NCBI GenBank assembly: GCA_018067115.1
Contig: JAGPVI010000328.1
Span: forward strand, 1 to 9,334
Direction of reading: 5' to 3'
DNA length: 9,334 nucleotides
From: Bizionia sp.
GTDB taxonomy: Bacteria; Bacteroidota; Bacteroidia; Flavobacteriales; Flavobacteriaceae
Numbering within the stretch: position 1 is the first letter of the stretch; the number at the start of each line of letters is the position of its first letter. The notes under the pieces are model-generated. The model ran no database searches and was not told the origin of the DNA. It saw nothing but the letters and a program-made list of their open reading frames with translations. The translations under genes and the position numbers were made by a program. Below, in pieces: positions 1 through 6,007 of the stretch.

Positions 1-420
1 TTTTCGCTTTTTCAAATCTACTTCTACAGTAATCTCATCTTGCTGAAGCCACTCGTATAAAAACCAAATTTTACGACTATATATACCAGAAGGTTCTATA
101 TGTAAAAGAGCATGTACTTGGTCTTTTGTAATTGCATTAAATAATGCTTTAAATACTAACAAATTAATACCTTCATATTTAATTGCAAATATTAGTTGCC
201 TATATAACGTTTTTTCTGGTTCGTAGGATGCTGGAAACACCTTCCAATCCTCGTTATTATATTTTTTACTTTTTTCAGTTATTAGCGACAGTATATGCGG
301 AAATGGTATGGGTAACTTTAAATTTTCTATAATGGCACCATAGCCAACAATCTTGCCACTTTCAGGTGTGGTTCTTCCTTGATAAACGGATGTTTTAATT
401 AGCGGTACTACTATGTCCAT
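1..420 (-). CDS. Fic family protein, N-terminal part (cut by window edge)
   Basis: The minus-strand frame opens with ATG at 418-420 and runs without a stop to position 1, giving 140 residues; the C-terminus lies outside the window. The stretch around residues 70-130 (SYEPEKTLYRQLIFAIKYEG, then HIEPSGIYSRKIWFLYEWL) resembles the N-terminal region I know from bacterial Fic/DOC proteins, where a phrase like 'EPTGRYARRxWFLYEWLTG' precedes the catalytic domain. Fic proteins usually transfer AMP or another nucleotide moiety to target proteins, using an HPFxxGNGR motif. That motif would fall beyond the left edge, so activity cannot be judged. The upstream DNA carries a promoter-like pair ending about 20 bases before the ATG. 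The gene sits on the presumed mobile-element side of the tRNA fragment at 872-913, which fits a cargo or toxin-type role. The family call rests on remembered similarity only. Confidence 0.72.
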   Translation of the reverse strand, partial: MDIVVPLIKTSVYQGRTTPESGKIVGYGAIIENLKLPIPFPHILSLITEKSKKYNNEDWKVFPASYEPEKTLYRQLIFAIKYEGINLLVFKALFNAITKDQVHALLHIEPSGIYSRKIWFLYEWLQQDEITVEVDLKKRK

Positions 421-445
421 ATTTAAAAATTATAACTGTTGCACT

Positions 446-478
446 CAAATATAACTAAAAACCGTGCGCGAACTAAAA
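446..478 (-). promoter_or_regulatory. Candidate promoter of the Fic-family gene
   Basis: On the minus strand, TATATTTG (446-453) matches the Bacteroidota -7 consensus TAnnTTTG exactly. A TTTAG (473-477) lies 19 bases upstream, a weak match to the -33 TTTG element. Transcription would start about 20 bases before the ATG at 420. The assignment is by consensus only. Confidence 0.42.
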
Positions 479-710
479 TAAATACGCGCATATATACATT
501 TATCTAAAAAATTGTGCGCAAAACAAACATTTAAATAAATACGTGCCGATTAAAATAAACGAACGCAAATCAATACTAAATTAAAAAAATAGGCGCATTT
601 TTTATTTTCACTATAAAGAAAAGAAACAATTCCACCGAAAATGAAGACAGAATTGTTGATTTATAATTTATCGCAACCGATCACTAGAAGTACTCAAAAC
701 GAATTATTTA

Positions 711-742
711 TTTTCAAAATTTAAATAAATTCCGTACCTTTA
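711..742 (+). promoter_or_regulatory. Candidate Bacteroidota-type promoter reading toward the tRNA fragment
   Basis: TACCTTTA (735-742) is one mismatch from the TAnnTTTG -7 consensus. TTTTC (711-715) sits 19 bases upstream, where a TTTG-like -33 element is expected. No ORF follows, so any transcript would run through the GAACAC repeats and the tRNA fragment to the terminator at 928-958. The call rests on consensus only. Confidence 0.35.
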
Positions 743-768
743 CTATATTAAGTTATCTATTAATTTGT

Positions 769-810
769 GAACACAAAACTGAACACGTTTTGGAACACGA
801 TTTGGAACAC
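769..810 (+). repeat. Four GAACAC words at exact 12-bp spacing
   Basis: GAACAC begins at 769, 781, 793 and 805. The six bases between copies vary (AAAACT, GTTTTG, GATTTG), so only the word and its phase are conserved. The array ends about 60 bp before the tRNA-derived core. Short directly repeated sites beside an attachment core are typical arm-type sites for a tyrosine recombinase or its excision factor; that function is inferred. The 12-bp spacing puts successive sites slightly more than one helical turn apart. Confidence 0.7.
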
Positions 811-816
811 GGGGGT

Positions 817-849
817 TTCTTAAAGCACTGAAAATCAATTCTTTAAGAA
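817..849. repeat. 9-bp perfect inverted repeat next to the attachment core
   Basis: TTCTTAAAG (817-825) and CTTTAAGAA (841-849) are exact reverse complements separated by 15 bases. The right arm is also part of the local palindrome ATTCTTTAAGAAT (838-850). It lies between the GAACAC array and the tRNA fragment. It could be a protein-binding site of the recombination junction or a weak hairpin; there is no T-tract, so it is not a terminator. Confidence 0.5.
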
Positions 850-871
850 TGCAACATTATGTAATAATAAA

Positions 872-913
872 TTCATAACCCGGAGGTCACGAGTTCAATT
901 CTCGTTCTCGCTA
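872..913 (+). pseudogene. 3' half of a tRNA-Met-type gene (CAT anticodon), displaced at an attachment site
   Basis: The sequence reads as the 3' half of a tRNA. It has a seven-base anticodon loop TTCATAA (872-878) with anticodon CAT and the 3' anticodon-stem strand CCCGG (879-883). A variable region AGGTC (884-888) follows, then a T-arm with stem ACGAG/CTCGT (889-893, 901-905) and loop TTCAATT. It ends with the acceptor strand TCTCGCT (906-912) and discriminator A (913). The 5' half is absent: the bases before the loop are AATAAA, not the CCGGG needed to pair. Identity therefore begins at the anticodon loop, a common crossover point for tyrosine recombinases using tRNA genes. The fragment keeps the native terminator, so the original chromosome lies to the right and the integrated element to the left. 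Confidence 0.8.
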
Positions 914-927
914 CTAGTAAAATAACG

Positions 928-960
928 AAAAGTCAAGATTTAAAAAATCTTGACTTTTTT
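928..960 (+). terminator. Rho-independent terminator of the tRNA remnant
   Basis: A perfect 14-bp stem (928-941 with 945-958, AAAAGTCAAGATTT against its complement) closes a three-base loop and runs straight into a T-tract. It lies 15 bases after the tRNA discriminator base, as expected for the original tRNA terminator. The near-symmetry (A-run before, T-run after) lets it act on either strand. Confidence 0.85.
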
Positions 961-981
961 TTGCTCAAAAAATACTAAAAC

Positions 982-993
982 AACCCGGAGGTC
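982..993 (+). repeat. Second copy of the 12-bp tRNA core AACCCGGAGGTC
   Basis: AACCCGGAGGTC at 982-993 repeats 877-888 exactly, 105 bp downstream. What follows (TTACGA, then loosely tRNA-like CT-rich sequence ending CCATAG) resembles the real T-arm only weakly. In such AT-rich DNA a GC-rich 12-mer recurring by chance is unlikely. It may be a decayed att scar from an earlier insertion or a degraded tandem tRNA. Confidence 0.55.
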
Positions 994-1158
994 TTACGAA
1001 GTGCTCTTATTCACTCCATAGCATAAAGGGAGGCTAAAATAAGCGAGGAACTAGAAAGCTTTACTACTTCTATTATTCTACTACTGATTTGTGCATGCCA
1101 TTAAATTACAAAATTTAAGAAAACGATAGGGGTAAATAAAAGGCGTATCAGTTTAATT

Positions 1159-1581
1159 TTACTTGATCCAACCTTTTGCTGCTGCTCTTTTACTATAGAG
1201 AAAAAGAAATACAGCAACTCCAATAACAACCAGAGGGACTACAATTGACAAAATAAATGAAGAATTGTTAATGTCGATAATAAATAACCAATACAACTCA
1301 GTTAAGACTAGGGTAATCAATGACACTGCGAAAAATTTGATAGCCCATTTTTTCTTTAATAGAAGCATAAAAACACCTAGTGTTTCAGAAAATAGAGCAA
1401 TGACAAACGTAATTCCGTACCATAATGGTACCGATTGCAAAACTGCAAATTCTTCAGCTGTGGTATTTTCTTGTAGAAAGTCCATTTGATAAGTCGTTAA
1501 GTATAACTCAATAATGTTCCATATAAGAGCAAAAGCACCTATAACCCAAAAGGACGTTGGTCGTTTAGTTTTTATTTTCAT
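1159..1581 (-). CDS. Small four-helix integral membrane protein, function unknown
   Basis: The 140-residue protein has four hydrophobic segments, roughly residues 11-30, 52-74, 79-101 and 107-128, a lysine-rich N-terminus and a basic C-terminal tail (SKRAAAKGWIK). The opening 'FWVIGAFALIWNIIELY' and the 'KKKWAIKFFAVSL' before helix 3 recall a widespread small membrane protein family often annotated as hypothetical or, without good support, as a sugar transporter. I do not assign a transport activity. The ATG at 1579-1581 is well supported: AAGGAG lies six bases upstream, an optimal Shine-Dalgarno that is uncommon in Bacteroidota. The next gene upstream on the same strand ends 172 bases away, so this is probably its own transcription unit. 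TATATTTA (1610-1617) is a possible -7 element, but no clear -33 is visible. Confidence 0.85.
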   Translation of the reverse strand: MKIKTKRPTSFWVIGAFALIWNIIELYLTTYQMDFLQENTTAEEFAVLQSVPLWYGITFVIALFSETLGVFMLLLKKKWAIKFFAVSLITLVLTELYWLFIIDINNSSFILSIVVPLVVIGVAVFLFLYSKRAAAKGWIK

Positions 1582-1585
1582 AATT

Positions 1586-1593
1586 ATCTCCTT
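1586..1593 (-). promoter_or_regulatory. Strong Shine-Dalgarno of the small membrane protein gene
   Basis: Minus-strand AAGGAGAT ends four bases before the ATG, leaving six bases from AAGGAG to the start codon. No comparable purine-rich ribosome-binding site was seen before the other starts in the window, which instead have A/T-rich leaders. It fixes the start at 1581. Confidence 0.7.
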
Positions 1594-1753
1594 TATATTA
1601 TATATAATCTAAATATAATGAAATAAAGTTTAATTTTTCTGACTATAGTTTTTTGTGTCCGGCGTAGTCATGTAAAATCCAAAGCTTCATTCTAACAACG
1701 AACTCTTAAAAATTTAAGACACGTACAAAACAGCTGCGGTTGTTTAATTTTAT

Positions 1754-2713
1754 TTAGTTAACTTTCATATGGCCCGGAACACCCCGTAAACATTTAAGTA
1801 TTTGGTTTCCCCCTGGTTCTCCTGCGTGATAATGATACCCTCTAATATCATCGGAGTGCCCACCACATTCATCTAAATATTTTGGTTCTTGGCTATTAGT
1901 ATCCAGAAACGCATAAATACCAAAACCGTCAATGGCATAACCTATCATTGGCGAATGACTATCAGTTTGCTCCACCTCCTTGGTCGATCCCGTTGCTGCG
2001 TGATAATGGTAACCGCCGTGCGGATTTACGTGCCCACCGTGATCATCGATTGGTGCAATTGTATGTGCGGCTAATATAGCGTGCGTTGGTGCTGGTGGAT
2101 CAAAATTAACACCATTAAACGCCAACCCTATACCGTTTCGCCCCAATCTTTGAGTAGCGTTATTGTATTTGGGAAATACCGGTATTGTGTACGTTGTTAT
2201 TTGATCTTGATAATATTCGGGCATACACTCTACGCAATAATTATAATATTCTTCATCCACATCAGGTTTTGCTGCTCCCTCACATTCTTCTTGAGTTTTT
2301 GTCACTTTTATAGAACCATCTTCTCGAAAAAGCTTCCATTTCTCATCCTTATAGAATTCGGCTAGTTCGGCTATAAAATGACCATCTACATCATAGACTT
2401 TTCCATCATTAAACCAAAGTCCTGCTTTTTCTTTTCCATCCTCAATATGTTCTGGACACCACGGTCCCATACTATGTTCCGACGGTTGCGATTTTGTTTT
2501 AATAATATAACATAAGGTTGGATCACCATTTAAATCTATAGTTTTTTCGGTGATGTCTTCTAGTAGGTTATCTTGAATAAACAGCTCCTTATTTACAGGA
2601 AGTATTTTCATTCCAGTATCATTGGTAGTCGCCTTATGGTTGGAATTACACGAGATAATCAACACGAACAGTATTAGTGCTACAAATGGTTTTAAATACC
2701 TGTTTTTTTTCAT
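1754..2713 (-). CDS. YHYH domain lipoprotein (large paralogue)
   Basis: The best start is the ATG at 2711-2713 (319 residues); an in-frame TTG two codons earlier is less likely. The N-terminus is a lipoprotein signal, hydrophobic with lipobox IISC and Cys22. The C-terminal half is a YHYH domain (PF14240 type). It contains 'GIGLAFNGVNFDPPAPTHA', a His/Gly-rich turn, GGYHYH (YHYH at 235-238), 'IGYAIDGFGIYAF', LDECGGH, and a second GYHYH (293-296). The dense conserved His, Asp and Cys suggest metal binding, but no biochemical role is established that I know of. The N-terminal half (30-170) has several cysteines and short Lys/Asp-rich stretches and matches nothing I recognise. The gene follows the SCO gene by 87 bases and probably ends the operon, though no clear terminator is visible in 1582-1753. 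Confidence 0.88.
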   Translation of the reverse strand: MKKNRYLKPFVALILFVLIISCNSNHKATTNDTGMKILPVNKELFIQDNLLEDITEKTIDLNGDPTLCYIIKTKSQPSEHSMGPWCPEHIEDGKEKAGLWFNDGKVYDVDGHFIAELAEFYKDEKWKLFREDGSIKVTKTQEECEGAAKPDVDEEYYNYCVECMPEYYQDQITTYTIPVFPKYNNATQRLGRNGIGLAFNGVNFDPPAPTHAILAAHTIAPIDDHGGHVNPHGGYHYHAATGSTKEVEQTDSHSPMIGYAIDGFGIYAFLDTNSQEPKYLDECGGHSDDIRGYHYHAGEPGGNQILKCLRGVPGHMKVN

Positions 2714-2800
2714 AATCAAGAGCGTATTTTAAGCGTGAACAATTCAGTTTTAAATAATATTTAATAAAAGTATTTCTTATTATTTCGAGTATCTGCGTCG

Positions 2801-3496
2801 TTACATTTCTAATTGCAAGGTTTTAACATCTGTTATTAATTGCGCAACCGACGCTCTGTTCAACCCGTTATAAATACCTCTGATATGCTTGTTTTTGTCG
2901 ATCAGTAAAAAGTTTTCTGTGTGAAGAAAATCATCGCTGTTTTTGGGTTCGCCCAAATCATTTTCAACAAAATAATGCTCCCTACCTAAAACATAAATCT
3001 CCTTTTTATCGCCTGTAACAAGATACCATTTGTTATCAAGAACATTATAATTTTTCGCATATTCTTTAAGCACAGCAACAGAATCGGTTGTTGGCATTAC
3101 CGAGTGAGATAATAATAAAACGTCCGAATCATTTAAAAAGGCTTCTTGTACCTTAAACATATTATCGGTCATTTGCGGACAAATGCCTGGGCAAGATGTG
3201 AAGAAAAAATCTGTTATATAGATTTTATCATTAAAGCTACTTTGCGTGATCGTATCTCCCAACTGATTAATGAGATTAAAATCTGGGATTTTATGAAACC
3301 CTTTCTCTTCTTTTGTTCCTGGAGTTAACCAATTTGGCGTAAAATCTGCAGAATTATAATAAGGCAAAAAACCGGTCCTGCTTGTTTCAACAGCCTGTAT
3401 ATTTTTCGTTTTAGGCTCCTTCTTACAACTCGTAAAGCTAATAAGTAGCAAAAGCGCTAATAGCTTATATTTTTTTATCTCTAATAATTGTTTCAT
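2801..3496 (-). CDS. SCO1/SenC family copper-type thioredoxin-fold lipoprotein
   Basis: The 231-residue product starts with a signal ending in a Bacteroidota-style lipobox (FTSC, Cys24), followed by KKEP, so it is probably a membrane-anchored envelope lipoprotein. The SCO fold is seen in 'IPDFNLINQLGDTIT' (70-84), 'KIYITDFFFTSCPGICPQM' (91-109) with the CxxxC pair Cys102/Cys106, and 'DFLHTENFLLIDKNKHIRG' (189-207) with the conserved histidine His192. These three residues form the Cu-binding site in characterised SCO proteins, which deliver copper to or reduce the CuA site of cytochrome c oxidase. All are intact here. The start overlaps the end of the MORN_2 gene by 32 bases, implying translational coupling. 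No oxidase gene is nearby; the partners are YHYH and MORN_2 lipoproteins, so its client here may differ. Confidence 0.93.
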   Translation of the reverse strand: MKQLLEIKKYKLLALLLLISFTSCKKEPKTKNIQAVETSRTGFLPYYNSADFTPNWLTPGTKEEKGFHKIPDFNLINQLGDTITQSSFNDKIYITDFFFTSCPGICPQMTDNMFKVQEAFLNDSDVLLLSHSVMPTTDSVAVLKEYAKNYNVLDNKWYLVTGDKKEIYVLGREHYFVENDLGEPKNSDDFLHTENFLLIDKNKHIRGIYNGLNRASVAQLITDVKTLQLEM

Positions 3497-4091
3497 CTTC
3501 TAATTTATAGCACGAATTTGCTCTTAACATACCAAAGACACGTCCGTTTTTAGCTTCGTAATTAATGTATAATTTTCCATTTGCTAACCAAGCCTGTTGT
3601 AATCCATACTCCTCCCCATCTACCAATTGTCTTCTTTTTGCCAATTGCCCTGTAGCGTACCATTCTTTTTCAACACCTTGTTTTACCCCAGTATCATAGT
3701 TGGATTGTACAGACTGAACACCATTTTCCCACCAACTTTTATAAACAGAATCCAAGCGGTTTTGTTTATAGTAAGATTCAATCCGTAGGACTCCATTATC
3801 CGACCATTGCCTCGCGATTCCCTCTCTTTTTCCATTAACAAAACCAAGCTTCTCTGCTAACGTGTCATTCTTATAATACGTAACAGCGTAACCAGAGAAA
3901 GTCTCGTTTTTATAATACCAGTTGCCTTCAATTTGATTGAGCTCCAATTCTTTTTTCATCACTTCCATAGCGTTTATAACCAGGATTTTTTCGATTTCTG
4001 AAGTCATTTTTGCTTCTGAAGTTTCTGCTAATTGTTCATTACAATTAGTGAGTAAAAAGAACATTAATAGTATTGAAAAAAGTGTTTTCAT
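3465..4091 (-). CDS. MORN_2-repeat (YwqK-like) lipoprotein
   Basis: The 208-residue protein has a lipoprotein signal (FFLLTNC, Cys17), an alpha-helical linker (30-52) and then about five 24-residue repeats at roughly 67-91, 91-115, 116-139, 140-163 and 164-187. Each follows the pattern 'G x x x x W x x N G x L x x x x x Y x x G x x x G', the MORN_2 variant (PF07661). Proteins of this type are often labelled 'YwqK family antitoxin' by similarity; nothing here supports toxin-antitoxin function. The tail 'NGRVFGMLRANSCYKLEDE' carries a lone conserved-looking cysteine. The gene starts nine bases after the YHYH gene upstream and overlaps SCO by 32 bases, placing it firmly in the operon. Surface-exposed beta-hairpin repeats suggest a binding or scaffold role. 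Confidence 0.87.
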   Translation of the reverse strand: MKTLFSILLMFFLLTNCNEQLAETSEAKMTSEIEKILVINAMEVMKKELELNQIEGNWYYKNETFSGYAVTYYKNDTLAEKLGFVNGKREGIARQWSDNGVLRIESYYKQNRLDSVYKSWWENGVQSVQSNYDTGVKQGVEKEWYATGQLAKRRQLVDGEEYGLQQAWLANGKLYINYEAKNGRVFGMLRANSCYKLEDETIIRDKKI

Positions 4092-4100
4092 AATGTTATT

Positions 4101-4841
4101 TTAATAACCTTGATAAGGGCCGGCAAAAGCTAAATACGAACCAGTATTAGTGTATAGTTCATTGATTATGTGATAATGATATTCTTCTTCACCTAAAGTG
4201 TATTGCGTGCTCGTTGTATGGCCGCCCGAAGCATCCAAGTCTGCTGGGTAGGTTCCCAAAGTATTGCATTTTCTTCCATAAAGAAAAACGCCGTCACGTA
4301 ATATTCCTACTAACTTATCATCATCATCGGTAAAAGCTTTTGGCTCTAAATGATAGTGATACACCCCGGGCCCAATATGCGCTCCAGTCCAATCTAAACT
4401 TGCTGCGGCCTGATCTAAAGGACCTCCCCCTTCCTGGTCGTTAAAAATTGATGCGCCACTTACCGCTATACCAATAGTATTAAAATTTGTAGCGACAGTA
4501 TTCCCCGTTAAATTTGGGGTCGCATCTACAGTTATAGTAGTCGCATTATTATTACTGGACATAATCGATGGGGTTGTATCTACATTTGCTTCTTCTCTAT
4601 ACAACGGATGATTTTCTCCCCAGTAAACTGTTTCGTGATTTGGTAACCCTGTCGTTTCTATAACCACATTAGATCCATCTAAAAAAATTGTGGTCGCTTC
4701 GGGATTAAAAGCTGCAAAGGCTGCGTGAAGTTCTGTAACCATATCGTCATCGTCTTGCGATATTGAATCATCACTAGAGCAAGCTAAAAACACGCCCAAG
4801 GAGATCGTTAATACACTAAATATTTTAAAGGTAGTTTTCAT
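4101..4841 (-). CDS. YHYH domain lipoprotein (small paralogue)
   Basis: The 246-residue protein has a lipoprotein signal with lipobox FLAC (Cys21), followed by the SSDD...QDDDD acidic tether usual for exported flavobacterial lipoproteins. The YHYH domain includes 'TIGIAVSGASIFNDQ' (122-136), 'GPGVYHYHLEP' (YHYH at 161-164), 'VGILRDGVFLYGR' (178-190), 'LDASGGHT' (202-209), EEYHYHI (YHYH at 221-224) and a C-terminal GPYQGY. Where the large paralogue has LDECGGH, this one has LDASGGH, so the cysteine is missing. It is the first full-size gene of the operon, nine bases before the MORN_2 gene and six bases after a possible 32-residue ORF. Membrane anchoring and metal binding are inferences. Confidence 0.9.
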   Translation of the reverse strand: MKTTFKIFSVLTISLGVFLACSSDDSISQDDDDMVTELHAAFAAFNPEATTIFLDGSNVVIETTGLPNHETVYWGENHPLYREEANVDTTPSIMSSNNNATTITVDATPNLTGNTVATNFNTIGIAVSGASIFNDQEGGGPLDQAAASLDWTGAHIGPGVYHYHLEPKAFTDDDDKLVGILRDGVFLYGRKCNTLGTYPADLDASGGHTTSTQYTLGEEEYHYHIINELYTNTGSYLAFAGPYQGY

Positions 4842-4847
4842 AGTTAT

Positions 4848-4946
4848 TTATTTTAAGTTATTAAATTTCTGTAATTGTTCTTTTTTAAAACCTAATTCTG
4901 AGTACACTAAGTGTATTTCATAGTTTGCATTTTTTCTTAATTTCAT
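4848..4946 (-). CDS. Possible 32-residue peptide ORF heading the YHYH operon
   Basis: An ATG at 4944-4946 opens 32 codons that begin MKLRKNANYEIHLVYSELG and end QKFNNLK, stopping at 4848-4850. That is six bases before the YHYH ATG. The product is charged, with a short amphipathic C-terminal stretch, and has no signal or membrane segment. Its placement would suit a leader peptide or a small translationally coupled protein. ORFs this short arise easily in AT-rich DNA, and I recognise no family. The Lys-rich codon mix is not decisive. Confidence 0.33.
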   Translation of the reverse strand: MKLRKNANYEIHLVYSELGFKKEQLQKFNNLK

Positions 4947-4964
4947 AATATATATTTTTTTATA

Positions 4965-4997
4965 AATACTTAAATCCCTAATTATTAATAGACCAAA
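4965..4997 (-). promoter_or_regulatory. Weak candidate promoter of the YHYH/SCO operon
   Basis: On the minus strand TTTG (4994-4997) is followed after 21 bases by TAAGTATT (4965-4972), a partial match to the Bacteroidota -7 element. It would give a leader of about 15 bases before the small ORF and roughly 120 before the YHYH gene. The -7 match is poor, so other starts in this AT-rich spacer are possible. Confidence 0.25.
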
Positions 4998-5137
4998 TTA
5001 GTAACGATTTAGATACTAAAATCTTATAATCTGCGAATACTCCGGAATAACATGTCAACGGTACCTTTTATTCAGTGAATTAAAATTATCATCTCACAAT
5101 TAAAAGCGTATTGTGTTATTAACGGTTAAAATACTTC

Positions 5138-5890
5138 CTAAATTGAGCTTAATTCCTGCCTTAATCTCACTGCAAGCTTTCTTGTTTTTATACGTAAATT
5201 TTTAGCAATATTTAGATGAATATCGGTTTGTAATAATCGGTCGATAATACTATTTTGATAATCTCTGCTTTTAAGTAACGCTATATAGTTAGATGGTGCT
5301 CCAAAGGTTTTAATCTGCTTATAGTTTTTTGCGTCTTCAGGAAGCATATCTGCCAGTGAAATATATTTCTCGATAACTGGTTTTAACCTATTCTCTACAA
5401 TATTCTTGATCTTATTTTCCTGATTATTAAAAATGTTTATTTCTTTAGGGTAGCTCGCAATGGACGCTTTTAAAAGATCGTTTTCTAAAAACTCAAATTT
5501 GTTAGTATTGTTAACGGAATTCAATGCATCATCTCTCAAATTTGTATTGCTAAATTTTATTTGTACAATTAAGTCTTTAGCATCTTGCGTTAATTTGTTA
5601 TCCGGCAAGCCCACAAAGCGCAGCGAACTTTGAAGTGTTAGTATATTATTATCAAAGCTCACAATAGCGCTATCTAACACATTGAGGTTAGTTCGTAGCT
5701 CTTCATATAAACTCTCATAAATCTTTACTTCCACTATTTTGTTCTTTCGTATCTCGTTTAAATTATTAATCTTCCACGCTATTAAAATACCAACCACTAT
5801 TAATAGAATTTCTCCAAGAGCATAAAGTAGATACGTTTTAAACTTTCCCGAGAGGATTAGTTTTCGTCTACTATTCCTAAATACTTTCAT
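5138..5890 (-). CDS. DUF6090-like single-pass membrane protein
   Basis: The 250-residue protein opens with a basic stretch (FRNSRRKLILSGKFKTYLLY) and one membrane helix at about 21-40 ('LLYALGEILLIVVGILIAW'), followed by KINNLNE. This 'YLLYAxGEIxLxVxGILIAxxINNxNE' opening is what I remember from the flavobacterial family labelled DUF6090. The rest is a mostly helical soluble domain, probably with coiled-coil character around 50-85 and 145-175, lacking cysteines and known catalytic motifs. With one N-terminal helix and basic residues before it, the domain probably faces the periplasm. The CotH terminator lies between its start and the CotH gene, so it seems to be a separate transcription unit. 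The function is unknown. Confidence 0.8.
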   Translation of the reverse strand: MKVFRNSRRKLILSGKFKTYLLYALGEILLIVVGILIAWKINNLNEIRKNKIVEVKIYESLYEELRTNLNVLDSAIVSFDNNILTLQSSLRFVGLPDNKLTQDAKDLIVQIKFSNTNLRDDALNSVNNTNKFEFLENDLLKASIASYPKEINIFNNQENKIKNIVENRLKPVIEKYISLADMLPEDAKNYKQIKTFGAPSNYIALLKSRDYQNSIIDRLLQTDIHLNIAKNLRIKTRKLAVRLRQELSSI

Positions 5891-5929
5891 ATGCGATCGT
5901 TTTATTCTCTATTTTAAAGTTCTTCTGTT

Positions 5930-5958
5930 AAAAAAAAACTCCGTAATTACTTACGAAG
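5930..5958 (-). terminator. Rho-independent terminator of the EF-hand/CotH operon
   Basis: Read on the minus strand, CTTCGTAA (5951-5958) pairs with TTACGGAG (5939-5946) in an 8-bp stem with one G-U pair. It closes a GTAA loop of the stable GNRA type and is followed by nine T residues. It begins 50 bases after the CotH stop codon and separates that operon from the DUF6090-like gene. Confidence 0.75.
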
Positions 5959-6007
5959 CTTTCAATCAAAAAAAACCAATCCAAAACTTTTTTATATACG
6001 TCTATTA

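Larger units (their letters stand above)
421..1158. other. 738-bp gene-free region: integration junction plus AT-rich spacer
   Basis: No credible open reading frame is present on either strand. The left third (421-640) is very AT-rich but has scattered GCGC words at 466, 486, 516 and 593. The middle (711-958) holds a promoter-like pair, 12-bp-spaced repeats, an inverted repeat, a tRNA 3' fragment and a terminator, each listed separately. The right part (994-1158) shows nothing I can name. I interpret the whole as the boundary of an element integrated at a tRNA gene. Confidence 0.6.

Noticed and set aside
769..810. CRISPR-like or coding interpretation of the GAACAC array
   Set aside because: Repeats of six bases with six-base gaps are far too short for CRISPR, and no frame through them is open for a useful length.
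1265..1489. 74-codon plus-strand frame opposite the small membrane protein gene
   Set aside because: It is antisense to a gene with clear membrane helices and a strong Shine-Dalgarno, with composition typical of a shadow frame.
2714..2719. TTG start adding two residues to the large YHYH protein
   Set aside because: The ATG two codons later gives a standard MKKN lipoprotein signal.
3465..4091. Toxin-antitoxin function for the YwqK-like protein
   Set aside because: The common database label is not backed by any toxin gene nearby, and the protein is a lipoprotein in an envelope operon.
5095..5115. CACAAT / ATTGTG inverted repeat after the DUF6090-like gene
   Set aside because: The stem is only six base pairs with a nine-base loop and no T-tract, so terminator function is not supported.
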